This document shows, in pieces, positions 8,045 to 14,965 of a DNA stretch of 35,454 nt. How positions within the stretch are numbered: position 1 is the stretch's first letter; every line of letters begins with the position of its first letter. This DNA comes from Clostridiales bacterium. GTDB lineage: Bacteria > Bacillota > Clostridia > TANB77 > CAG-508. Under the pieces are notes generated by a model that did no database searches, was not told the origin of the DNA, and saw only the letters and a list, made by a program, of their open reading frames with translations. A program made the translations under genes and the position numbers. Location of the stretch: NCBI GenBank assembly GCA_019419955.1, contig JAHZIB010000015.1:1-35454 (forward strand). The letters are read 5' to 3'.

Positions 8045-8147
8045 AAAAGCGGCATCTTGCGTTGTCAAGCTGCATAAATTTTTTTTCGACATACAAGCGT
8101 ATAGTCTCAAAAAAATTTATTTGCTTTCCTAGCAATATACCACTTTT
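8045..8147 (+). repeat. Hairpin element E1 between rpsL and rpsG
   Basis: This ~103-bp non-coding element is bounded by AAAAGCGG (8045-8052) and CCACTTTT (8140-8147), which can pair with one G-T. Inside, 8074-8094 pairs with 8099-8120 in a long AT-rich hairpin with loop AAGC, followed by GCTTTCCTAG (8123-8132). It is a diverged tandem relative of E2, about 122 bp downstream. Part of it (CTTG...CAAG followed by a run of eight T) could also terminate rpsL transcripts. Confidence 0.6.
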
Positions 8148-8162
8148 GCTTTGTTTTACAGC

Positions 8163-8276
8163 ATTTTAGTTAAAAAGTAGATAGTTAAAGCGTGGCTTAA
8201 ACAATTTTAGATATACACTCGTATTATCTCAAAATTTTTAGCTAGCTTTCCTAGAAATACTCGTTTTGACTAAAAT
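8163..8276 (+). repeat. Hairpin element E2 between rpsL and rpsG
   Basis: Second copy of the same kind of element. The outer inverted repeats are ATTTTAGTTAAAA (8163-8175) and TTTTGACTAAAAT (8264-8276). The inner hairpin AATTTTAGATATAC (8203-8216) pairs with 8221-8236 around loop ACTC. The block GCTTTCCTAG (8245-8254) is identical to that in E1 and exactly 122 bases away. Loop and stem sequences differ between copies while pairing is kept. Confidence 0.6.
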
Positions 8277-8300
8277 TATAAAAATGGTGCATATATGAAA

Positions 8301-8329
8301 TTACAATTTAAGGTACTTAAATTTATAAT
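8301..8329 (+). promoter_or_regulatory. Candidate promoter of rpsG
   Basis: TTACAA (8301-8306), 17-bp spacer, TATAAT (8324-8329). It would let rpsG-fusA be transcribed independently of rpsL. Confidence 0.5.
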
Positions 8330-8378
8330 AGAATATACGCACTATACGGAAGAGAGTTAATCTTTTCAGAGTAACTTG

Positions 8379-8416
8379 GGTTATTTGTTTAAATAACCAT
8401 AGATATTAAAAATATC
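8379..8416 (+). promoter_or_regulatory. rpsG: Leader hairpins before rpsG
   Basis: GGTTATTT (8379-8386) pairs with AAATAACC (8391-8398) around loop GTTT. GATATT (8402-8407) pairs with AATATC (8411-8416) just before the AAAGGAGTG ribosome binding site (8421-8429). In E. coli, S7 represses its operon by binding the rpsL-rpsG intercistronic RNA. An equivalent role here is only a guess from position. Confidence 0.35.
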
Positions 8417-8436
8417 AAGAAAAGGAGTGAAGAATA

Positions 8437-8907
8437 GTGCCAAGACGTGGATATATAGCAAAAAGAGATGTTTTACCAGATCCAATATATAATAGCAAAG
8501 TTGTTACAAAGTTAATAAATAATGTAATGTTGGATGGTAAGAAAACAGTTGCTCAAGGAATTGTATATGATGCGTTCAACATAATTAAAGAGAAAGAACA
8601 AAAAGACCCACTAGAGGTGTTTGAGGCAGCTCTTGAAAATGTAATGCCAGTTCTTGAGGTTAAAGCCAGAAGAATTGGAGGAGCGACATATCAAGTTCCA
8701 ATCGAAATCAGACCAGAAAGAAGACAAACTTTAGGTTTAAGATGGTTAGTAATTTATGCAAGAAATAGACATGAAAAAACTATGGCTCAAAAATTAGCAG
8801 CTGAAATCATGGATGCAGTAGCAGGTAATGGAGGAGCATTCAAGAAAAAAGAAGATATGCATAGAATGGCAGAGGCTAATAAGGCTTTTGCACATTACAA
8901 ATTCTAA
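8437..8907 (+). CDS. rpsG: Ribosomal protein S7
   Basis: Primary 16S rRNA-binding protein that nucleates the small-subunit head. It has 156 residues, the standard length, with the GTG start placed by AAAGGAGTG. Recognised by MPRRGYIAKRDVLPDPIYNS at the start, the central GGATYQVPIEIRPERRQTLG and the C-terminal ANKAFAHYKF. fusA follows after 130 bases with no clear promoter between, so the two are probably co-transcribed. Confidence 0.98.
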   Translation: MPRRGYIAKRDVLPDPIYNSKVVTKLINNVMLDGKKTVAQGIVYDAFNIIKEKEQKDPLEVFEAALENVMPVLEVKARRIGGATYQVPIEIRPERRQTLGLRWLVIYARNRHEKTMAQKLAAEIMDAVAGNGGAFKKKEDMHRMAEANKAFAHYKF

Positions 8908-8946
8908 AAAAGTTAAAAGGGGAATTATACTTAGATAATCACTAGT

Positions 8947-9014
8947 TCATGAGGGGAAGGGATATATTTTGATCTGAATGAGGAGTGACCTAAGGCAAAA
9001 GGTGTGTCCCCTGA
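8947..9014 (+). promoter_or_regulatory. Possible structured leader of fusA
   Basis: AGGGGA (8952-8957) can pair with TCCCCT (9007-9012), enclosing ~49 bases that include a small ACCT/AGGT hairpin (8998-9003 region). This stretch is visibly richer in G and C than the other spacers. It matches no riboswitch class that I recognise. Confidence 0.25.
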
Positions 9015-9037
9015 CGATAGAAAAAAGGAGGATAAAA

Positions 9038-11119
9038 ATGGCTGAAAGAGAGTTTCCTTTAGAGAAAACTAGAAATATAGGAATTATGGCTCACATAGAT
9101 GCAGGTAAAACTACAACTACAGAGAGAATTCTTTTCTATACAGGTAGAACTCATAAAATCGGTGAAGTTCATGAAGGAGCAGCTACAATGGACTGGATGG
9201 TTCAAGAACAAGAAAGAGGTATTACAATTACTTCTGCTGCTACAACATGCCAATGGTTAGGACATAGAATTAACATCATAGATACTCCAGGACACGTTGA
9301 CTTTACAGTTGAAGTTCAAAGGTCTTTACGAGTGCTTGATGGTGCTGTTACAGTTTTAGCTGCTAAAGGTGGAGTTCAACCACAAACAGAGACAGTTTGG
9401 AGACAGGCTGATAAGTACCAAGTTCCAAGAATGGTATATGTAAATAAGATGGATATAACAGGAGCAGATTTTATGCTTTGTGTTCATCAATTAAAAGACA
9501 GATTGAATGCTAATGCTGTTCCAATTCAATTACCAATTGGTGCAGAGGACAAATTCCAAGGAATTGTTGACTTAATAAAGATGCGAGCATTTATTCATAA
9601 AGATGATTTAGGAAAAGAGATAGAAGAAACTGATGTTCCTGAGGAACTAAGAGCTCAAGCAGAGGAATTTAGAGACAAAATGATAGAGGCTGCTGCAGAG
9701 CAAGATGATGAGTTAATGATGAAATACTTAGAAGAAGGTGCTTTGTCAGAAGATGAAATCAAGAAAGGAATAAGAATTGGAACAACTAATAATAAAATAG
9801 TTCCAGTTGTATGTGGTTCTTCATACAAGAACAAAGGAGTTCAAGAATTGCTAAATGCAGTTGTTGATTTTATGCCATCTCCATTAGATATTGCCAATAT
9901 TAAAGGTGTAACTTTGGATGGAGAAGAAACTGAAAGAAAGACATCTGATACAGAACCATTTTCAGCATTGGCATTCAAAATTGCTACAGACCCATTTGTT
10001 GGAAAATTATGTTTCTTCAGAGTGTATTCAGGAACATTAGATGCAGGATCTACAATTTTAAATGCTAATAAAGGAAAGAAAGATAGAATGGGAAGAATTC
10101 TATTGATGCATGCAAATCATAGACAAGATATAGATAAGGTATATGCAGGAGATATTGCGGCAGCAGTTGGTTTAAAAGATGTATCAACAGGTGATACACT
10201 TTGTGACCCTGCACATCCAGTTATATTAGAGTCAATGGAATTCCCAGAGCCAGTTATCGATATTGCTATTGAGCCAAAAGACAAGGCAAATAGTGAGAAA
10301 ATGGGGATAGCTCTTGCAAAACTTGCTGAGGAAGACCCAACATTTAAAACATATACAAATCAAGAAACAGGTCAAACAGTTATAGCTGGTATGGGAGAGC
10401 TTCATCTAGACATTATTGTTGACAGGTTAAAGAGAGAGTTTAAAGTAGAGTGCACAGTTGGTAAGCCACAAGTTTCTTACAAAGAGACAATTAGAAATAA
10501 AGTAAAAGTAGAAGGAAAATTCATTCGTCAATCAGGTGGACGTGGACAGTATGGTCATGTTTGGATAGAGTTAGAGCCACTAGAGGCGGGTAAAGGTGTT
10601 GAATTTGAAAGCAAGATTGTTGGTGGTGTTGTTCCAAGAGAATATATCAAACCAGTTGAAGAAGGAATTAGAGAAGCTGCTGAAAGTGGTGTACTTGCTG
10701 GATATCCAGTTATAGATTTCAAAGCTACATTAGTAGATGGTTCTTACCACGAAGTAGACTCATCAGAAATGGCATTTAAAATTGCTGGTTCAATGGCATT
10801 TAAAGAAGGATGTAAGCAAGCTAAATCAGTTATATTAGAGCCAATAATGAGAGTTGAAATAACAGTTCCAGAGGAATATATGGGAGATGTTATTGGAGAT
10901 GTAAACTCTAGACGTGGAAGATTGGAAGGAATGGATGCAGAGAATGGCAATCAAGTTATCAGGTCATTTATTCCATTATCAGAAATGTTCGGATATGCAA
11001 CAGACCTTCGTTCAAAAACGCAAGGTAGAGGAACATATTCAATGGAACCATCTCATTATGAAGAAGTTCCAAAGTCAATACTTGATACAATAGTAGCAAG
11101 TCGTGCTAAAAAAGATTAA
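9038..11119 (+). CDS. fusA: Elongation factor G
   Basis: GTPase that drives translocation of tRNA-mRNA on the ribosome. It has 693 residues, the family norm, when started at ATG 9038 behind AAAGGAGG (9024-9031). An in-frame extension of 20 codons upstream exists, but it has no ribosome binding site and no homology to EF-G. G-domain motifs are intact: AHIDAGKTT, the switch I/II region RGITITSAAT, DTPGHVDF and NKMD. Later blocks include GMGELHLDIIVDRLKREF and the domain IV/V part YGHVWIELEPLE and GDVIGDVNSRRGRLEGM. Probably co-transcribed with rpsG. Confidence 0.98.
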   Translation: MAEREFPLEKTRNIGIMAHIDAGKTTTTERILFYTGRTHKIGEVHEGAATMDWMVQEQERGITITSAATTCQWLGHRINIIDTPGHVDFTVEVQRSLRVLDGAVTVLAAKGGVQPQTETVWRQADKYQVPRMVYVNKMDITGADFMLCVHQLKDRLNANAVPIQLPIGAEDKFQGIVDLIKMRAFIHKDDLGKEIEETDVPEELRAQAEEFRDKMIEAAAEQDDELMMKYLEEGALSEDEIKKGIRIGTTNNKIVPVVCGSSYKNKGVQELLNAVVDFMPSPLDIANIKGVTLDGEETERKTSDTEPFSALAFKIATDPFVGKLCFFRVYSGTLDAGSTILNANKGKKDRMGRILLMHANHRQDIDKVYAGDIAAAVGLKDVSTGDTLCDPAHPVILESMEFPEPVIDIAIEPKDKANSEKMGIALAKLAEEDPTFKTYTNQETGQTVIAGMGELHLDIIVDRLKREFKVECTVGKPQVSYKETIRNKVKVEGKFIRQSGGRGQYGHVWIELEPLEAGKGVEFESKIVGGVVPREYIKPVEEGIREAAESGVLAGYPVIDFKATLVDGSYHEVDSSEMAFKIAGSMAFKEGCKQAKSVILEPIMRVEITVPEEYMGDVIGDVNSRRGRLEGMDAENGNQVIRSFIPLSEMFGYATDLRSKTQGRGTYSMEPSHYEEVPKSILDTIVASRAKKD

Positions 11120-11158
11120 TTGGAAAAAGAAACAAGTATTACAAGGCAAAATTTAGTT

Positions 11159-11180
11159 AAAAAGCGCAAGCATGCTTTTT
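11159..11180 (+). terminator. Hairpin, probable fusA terminator
   Basis: AAAAAGC (11159-11165) pairs with GCTTTTT (11174-11180) around an 8-base loop. A wider inverted repeat, AAAATTTAG..TTAAAA (11148-11162) with TTTTAATCTAAATTTT (11193-11208), encloses it, giving a stem nearly 60 bases long overall. Confidence 0.5.
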
Positions 11181-11256
11181 GCACGTTGAGCATTTTAATC
11201 TAAATTTTAATGCAACAAGACACCGTTTATTTTTTCAATTAAATCAAGGGGAAAAT

Positions 11257-11580
11257 ATGAAGAGTAAAATAAAATTGTTTTATTTACCAACAATAATCTT
11301 ACTAATTTATGTGATTGTATATTATCCATTATTAAGTTACTTGCTAGATGTACTTGTAAATCCAAGTGCCAGTCCCGAGGCAATGGTATCTGCTTTTGAA
11401 GTTAATAATATAATGAATAAAATATCAATATCCATAGTAGTATTATCAATTATTTTGAAAGTTATTTTTAGAAAAGATAAGTGCAATATAGATAAGATAC
11501 CGAGTATTGTTAATTTAATAATATATATTGTACTAATTGTTCTCATATTTTTCATAGGTACATTAACAGCCTTTGCATAA
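11257..11580 (+). CDS. Small hypothetical membrane protein, 107 residues
   Basis: Unrecognised. Start chosen at ATG 11257, seven bases after CAAGGGG. A longer in-frame form from TTG 11179 would begin inside the fusA terminator hairpin and has no ribosome binding site. Three hydrophobic segments are visible: about residues 7-32 (LFYLPTIILLIYVIVYYPLL), about 52-68 (a stretch rich in I, V and L) and about 82-105 at the C-terminus. This suggests a polytopic inner-membrane protein with short loops. The gene sits between fusA and tuf, which are often adjacent, so it looks like a lineage-specific insertion. No function can be proposed. Confidence 0.7.
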   Translation: MKSKIKLFYLPTIILLIYVIVYYPLLSYLLDVLVNPSASPEAMVSAFEVNNIMNKISISIVVLSIILKVIFRKDKCNIDKIPSIVNLIIYIVLIVLIFFIGTLTAFA

Positions 11581-11596
11581 AAATGTTAATAAACAC

Positions 11597-11625
11597 TTGC
11601 TTTTTTATTAAAAATGATGTAAAAT
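11597..11625 (+). promoter_or_regulatory. Promoter of tuf
   Basis: TTGCTT (11597-11602), 17-bp spacer, TAAAAT (11620-11625). The leader of about 60 bases is almost pure A/T and ends in AAAGGAGG. Confidence 0.7.
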
Positions 11626-11689
11626 GCATGTGTATAAAAATAGATTTTAATTTTAAAATATATTTAAAAATTTAAAGGAGGATTTAAAA

Positions 11690-12892
11690 ATGGCTAAAGC
11701 TAAATTTGAAAGAACAAAACCACACGTTAACATTGGTACAATTGGTCACGTTGACCATGGTAAAACAACAACAACAGCAGCTATTACTAAATATTTATCA
11801 TTATTTGGTAAAGCTCAATATGAAGCATACGATCAAATCGATAGTGCTCCAGAAGAAAGAGAAAGAGGAATTACAATTAACACAGCTCACGTTGAGTATG
11901 AAACAGAGAATAGACACTATGCTCACGTTGACTGCCCAGGACATGCTGACTATGTAAAGAATATGATTACTGGTGCTGCTCAAATGGATGGTGCTATATT
12001 AGTTGTTTCAGCAGCTGATGGACCAATGCCTCAAACAAGAGAGCATATCCTACTTGCTAGACAAGTTGGTGTTAAGTATATCGTAGTTTACTTAAACAAA
12101 TGTGATATGGTTGACGACGAAGAATTATTAGAATTAGTTGAAATGGAAGTTAGAGACCTATTAACAGAATATGGTTTCCCTGGAGACGAAATTCCTGTAA
12201 TAAAAGGTTCTTCATTAAAAGTATTAGAGAGCGATTCAAAAGACCCTAACGATTCAGTTTACGCTCCAATAAAAGAATTAATGGATGCAGTAGATAGCTA
12301 TATCCCAACACCAGAAAGACCAGTAGACCAACCATTCTTAATGCCTGTTGAAGATGTATTTACAATTACAGGTAGAGGAACAGTTGCTACAGGTAGAGTA
12401 GAGAGAGGTGTAGTTAAACTACAAGACGAAGTTGAAATCGTAGGTCTTTCTAAAGAAGCTAGAAAAACAGTTGTTACTGGTGTAGAAATGTTTAGAAAAT
12501 TACTAGACCAAGCAGAAGCTGGTGACAACATTGGTGTATTATTAAGAGGTATTGATAGGAAGGACATCGAGAGAGGTCAAGTTCTAGCAAAACCAGGAAC
12601 AATACATCCACATACAAAATTCAAAGCACAAGTTTATGTTCTAACAAAAGAAGAAGGTGGACGTCATACACCATTCTTCAATGGATATAGACCACAATTC
12701 TATTTTAGAACAACAGACGTTACAGGTGTTATTGATTTAGCAGCTGGAACAGAAATGGTTATGCCAGGTGATAATGTAGATATGACAGTTGAACTTATTA
12801 CACCAATAGCTATTGAAACTGGATTAAGATTTGCTATCCGTGAGGGTGGAAGAACAGTAGGTTCAGGAGTAGTTTCAGAAATTATTGAATAA
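11690..12892 (+). CDS. tuf: Elongation factor Tu
   Basis: GTPase that carries aminoacyl-tRNA to the ribosomal A site, 400 residues. G1 GHVDHGKT (19-26), RGITINTAHVEY, DCPGHADY and NKCD (136-139) are all intact. Domain II/III blocks such as TGRGTVATGRVERG and FRTTDVTG follow. Codon choice is noticeably more selective (ACA, GTT, CCA, more C-ending AAC/GAC) than in the neighbours, as expected for a very highly expressed gene. It has its own promoter and a strong terminator, so it is monocistronic. Confidence 0.99.
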   Translation: MAKAKFERTKPHVNIGTIGHVDHGKTTTTAAITKYLSLFGKAQYEAYDQIDSAPEERERGITINTAHVEYETENRHYAHVDCPGHADYVKNMITGAAQMDGAILVVSAADGPMPQTREHILLARQVGVKYIVVYLNKCDMVDDEELLELVEMEVRDLLTEYGFPGDEIPVIKGSSLKVLESDSKDPNDSVYAPIKELMDAVDSYIPTPERPVDQPFLMPVEDVFTITGRGTVATGRVERGVVKLQDEVEIVGLSKEARKTVVTGVEMFRKLLDQAEAGDNIGVLLRGIDRKDIERGQVLAKPGTIHPHTKFKAQVYVLTKEEGGRHTPFFNGYRPQFYFRTTDVTGVIDLAAGTEMVMPGDNVDMTVELITPIAIETGLRFAIREGGRTVGSGVVSEIIE

Positions 12893-12915
12893 TATTTATA
12901 GTAAATAAATTTTAT

Positions 12916-12960
12916 AGCGGGGGTTTTGCAAGAAATTGCAAAAACCTTGCTGTTTTTTTT
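12916..12960 (+). terminator. Rho-independent terminator of tuf
   Basis: The stem AGC..GGTTTTGCAA / TTGCAAAAACC..GCT has a GAAA loop and is followed by a run of eight T, ending at 12960. Confidence 0.9.
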
Positions 12961-12989
12961 GAAATTTTCTTAACTTCGAACAGTTATTC

Positions 12990-13018
12990 TTGACATTTTG
13001 CTCAAATGATTATATACT
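12990..13018 (+). promoter_or_regulatory. Promoter of the NlpC/P60 hydrolase gene
   Basis: TTGACA (12990-12995), 17-bp spacer, TATACT (13013-13018): a near-consensus sigma-A promoter directly after the tuf terminator. The transcript start would be about 20 bases before the AGGAGG site. Confidence 0.75.
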
Positions 13019-13044
13019 ATACACGTAATTTAGGAGGAATAGCA

Positions 13045-14469
13045 ATGAATAGTATAAAGAAAATAATTTGTGCTTTTATTATATTAACAGCAATGACATT
13101 TGCTTGTATGAGTATCGTGAAAGCAGCGACAGTAGAGATAACAACCGAGACTTTAAACCTAAGGGCAGAGGCTTCGGCTGATTCTGATATAGTGGCTCAA
13201 ATTTCTATAGGAAATGAGTGTGAGCTATTAGACGAAGATGGCGACTGGTATAGGGTTAAGTATGGAGAATATACAGGATATATTAGCAAGGAGTATGCAA
13301 AAGTAGTAGGGCAAGAAGATATTTCTGATACAACTGATAGTAATAATGATAATAGCGAAGATACTTCTACTAATGAAAACAATAATACTACTTCAGAGAG
13401 TGAATCAAATTCTGGAAATGAGATTGCAGATGGTAGTGAACAAAATAATACTGATGGGAGTGCCAGTCAAGGAGAACATGAACAGCCGAGTGCTACTACT
13501 GAAAATGAAAACAGAGTAGCAACTATAAATGGTAGAACTCCTATTAGAATAGTGCCATTAATCAGTGGAAGTATTTTGGGAAATTTGAAAGACAAAACAG
13601 AGGTTACTATTATAAATGAAATGAAAGGTTGGTCTTATATTCAAACAGATACAATTTCTGGTTGGGTAAGGACAGATTCTTTAATAATAAAAGAAACAAA
13701 TGAAAAAAAGACGAGTGAAAATGAATCAAATAACACGAAAGATGACGAAGAAAAAGAAGAAGAAAATATTTCTAAGTTTGAAGAAAAAACAATGTATGCT
13801 ATAGACTATGTTAATGTTAGGAAAGAAGCAAGTTCAGAAGCAGAAGTACTTATGCTTGTTGAACCTAATGCAAGTTTTAAGGTAATAGGAGAAACAGGGG
13901 ATTGGTATGAGGTTGAAACAAGTCAAGGAAAAGCTTTTATCTCAAAAGAACTATTGTCTGAAAAACAAGTTACTAATAGAGGAAGTGTTTCTAGAACAAA
14001 CAAAGGAGAGAATAATAATAAAAAGGAGTCTTCCTCAAAAGGTAAAGGTGATAAAAACTCTGTTAAGGCAAGTGAGGTAGTATCTTATGCTAAGAAATTT
14101 TTAGATGTGCCTTATGTATATGGTGGTGCAAGCCCTTCTGGTTTTGATTGCTCAGGATTTACTATGTATGTATTTGACCATTTTGGAATTTCGATGAGGC
14201 ATGGTGCTCAAGCTCAGGCTAAATTAGGTGAACCAGTTAAAGCTAACAAGAACTCTAAGAGCAGTTTATTGAATAATCTAAGGGCAGGCGACTTAGTATT
14301 TTTCCTTGATTATGAAACAATGGACGAGATTGGACATTGTGGAATATACATAGGAAATGGAAACTTTATTCATGCTTCTTCAGGTTCAGGTTATTGCGTT
14401 AAGATAAACAGTTTATTACCAGGAGAATATTATAATACTAGATATTATACTGCTAAACGTTTATTCTGA
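13045..14469 (+). CDS. Secreted SH3b-NlpC/P60 cell-wall peptidase
   Basis: 474 residues from ATG 13045, seven bases after AGGAGG. The longer in-frame form from 13006 would start on top of the promoter -10 and is rejected. Residues 1-28 are a Sec signal peptide (basic N-terminus, hydrophobic core, VKAA). Three bacterial SH3 repeats follow (about 29-90, 165-225 and 255-310), separated by S/N/E/K-rich low-complexity linkers. The C-terminal ~120 residues are an NlpC/P60 domain with catalytic Cys369 in DCSGF, His431 in GHCGIY and His443 in NFIHASS. Enzymes of this type cut gamma-D-glutamyl-diamino acid bonds in peptidoglycan peptides. The SH3 repeats probably bind the wall. Expected role: wall turnover or daughter-cell separation. 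Confidence 0.93.
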   Translation: MNSIKKIICAFIILTAMTFACMSIVKAATVEITTETLNLRAEASADSDIVAQISIGNECELLDEDGDWYRVKYGEYTGYISKEYAKVVGQEDISDTTDSNNDNSEDTSTNENNNTTSESESNSGNEIADGSEQNNTDGSASQGEHEQPSATTENENRVATINGRTPIRIVPLISGSILGNLKDKTEVTIINEMKGWSYIQTDTISGWVRTDSLIIKETNEKKTSENESNNTKDDEEKEEENISKFEEKTMYAIDYVNVRKEASSEAEVLMLVEPNASFKVIGETGDWYEVETSQGKAFISKELLSEKQVTNRGSVSRTNKGENNNKKESSSKGKGDKNSVKASEVVSYAKKFLDVPYVYGGASPSGFDCSGFTMYVFDHFGISMRHGAQAQAKLGEPVKANKNSKSSLLNNLRAGDLVFFLDYETMDEIGHCGIYIGNGNFIHASSGSGYCVKINSLLPGEYYNTRYYTAKRLF

Positions 14470-14647
14470 GGTTAAGATTTGTTTTGCGTAGAAAGTTAGA
14501 AAGTTTTGAAAGAAATAACCAAGGTAATAAGGTTGAGTATATATTAATTTAGGAATGAAAATAAGTATTACAAGACAGTTCGAGAACTAAATATCGGAAA
14601 TATACTTAATGTATGATGAGAGTTTGTTGTTCTAAACTAACGATACG

Positions 14648-14965
14648 ATGTTTGTTTTCTTAAAGAACGGGGGCAAAAGAAAGGGTGAAATATTTATAAA
14701 AAGACCAATTTGTGTTGCTTCCTGTTTTTATGTTATAGGAATACTAATTGGGCTATACTTTGAAGTAAGTATAGCTTTTTTGTGTTGTGTTTTGTTGCTT
14801 GTTTCAATATTTATTATTATTTGGAGTGGGGGTAGAAAGTGGATAATGATGTTAGCATTACTGCTAATTGGAACTGTATATATACATTACTCGGATAATA
14901 ATTATGAACAAAAATATTCTCGGAATATCAGAACAAATAACGTTAAGGGGAGTTATAATTTCTGA
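14648..14965 (+). CDS. comEC: 5' portion of comEC, out of frame with the rest
   Basis: This 105-residue reading frame holds the N-terminal membrane helices expected of ComEC (about residues 20-85), preceded by KRPI as in many homologues. It overlaps the main comEC frame and runs into unrelated sequence after ..NNYEQKYS. Joining it to the main frame near 14909-14930 needs the loss of one base, for example from the five-A run at 14910-14914. The ATG at 14648 has no ribosome binding site. A good one (AAGGGTG, 14681-14687) sits eight bases before an ATA codon at 14696 that begins IKRPI, where homologues usually begin MKRP. So the start codon may be ATA or mutated. Confidence 0.6.
   Translation: MFVFLKNGGKRKGEIFIKRPICVASCFYVIGILIGLYFEVSIAFLCCVLLLVSIFIIIWSGGRKWIMMLALLLIGTVYIHYSDNNYEQKYSRNIRTNNVKGSYNF

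Noticed and set aside
8978..9037. 20-codon N-terminal extension of EF-G
   Set aside because: No ribosome binding site at the upstream ATG, no match to EF-G N-termini, and AAAGGAGG sits correctly before ATG 9038.
11179..11256. Longer form of the small membrane protein starting at TTG
   Set aside because: It would start within the fusA terminator hairpin. AAGGGG before ATG 11257 is a better signal, and that start leads directly into the first membrane segment.
13006..13044. Longer form of the NlpC/P60 protein
   Set aside because: The upstream start overlaps the promoter -10 and would spoil the clean signal peptide that begins at ATG 13045.
11133..14576. Shared 12-mer AAGTATTACAAG after fusA and before comEC
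   Set aside because: The flanking bases do not align, so it is probably a chance match in AT-rich DNA.
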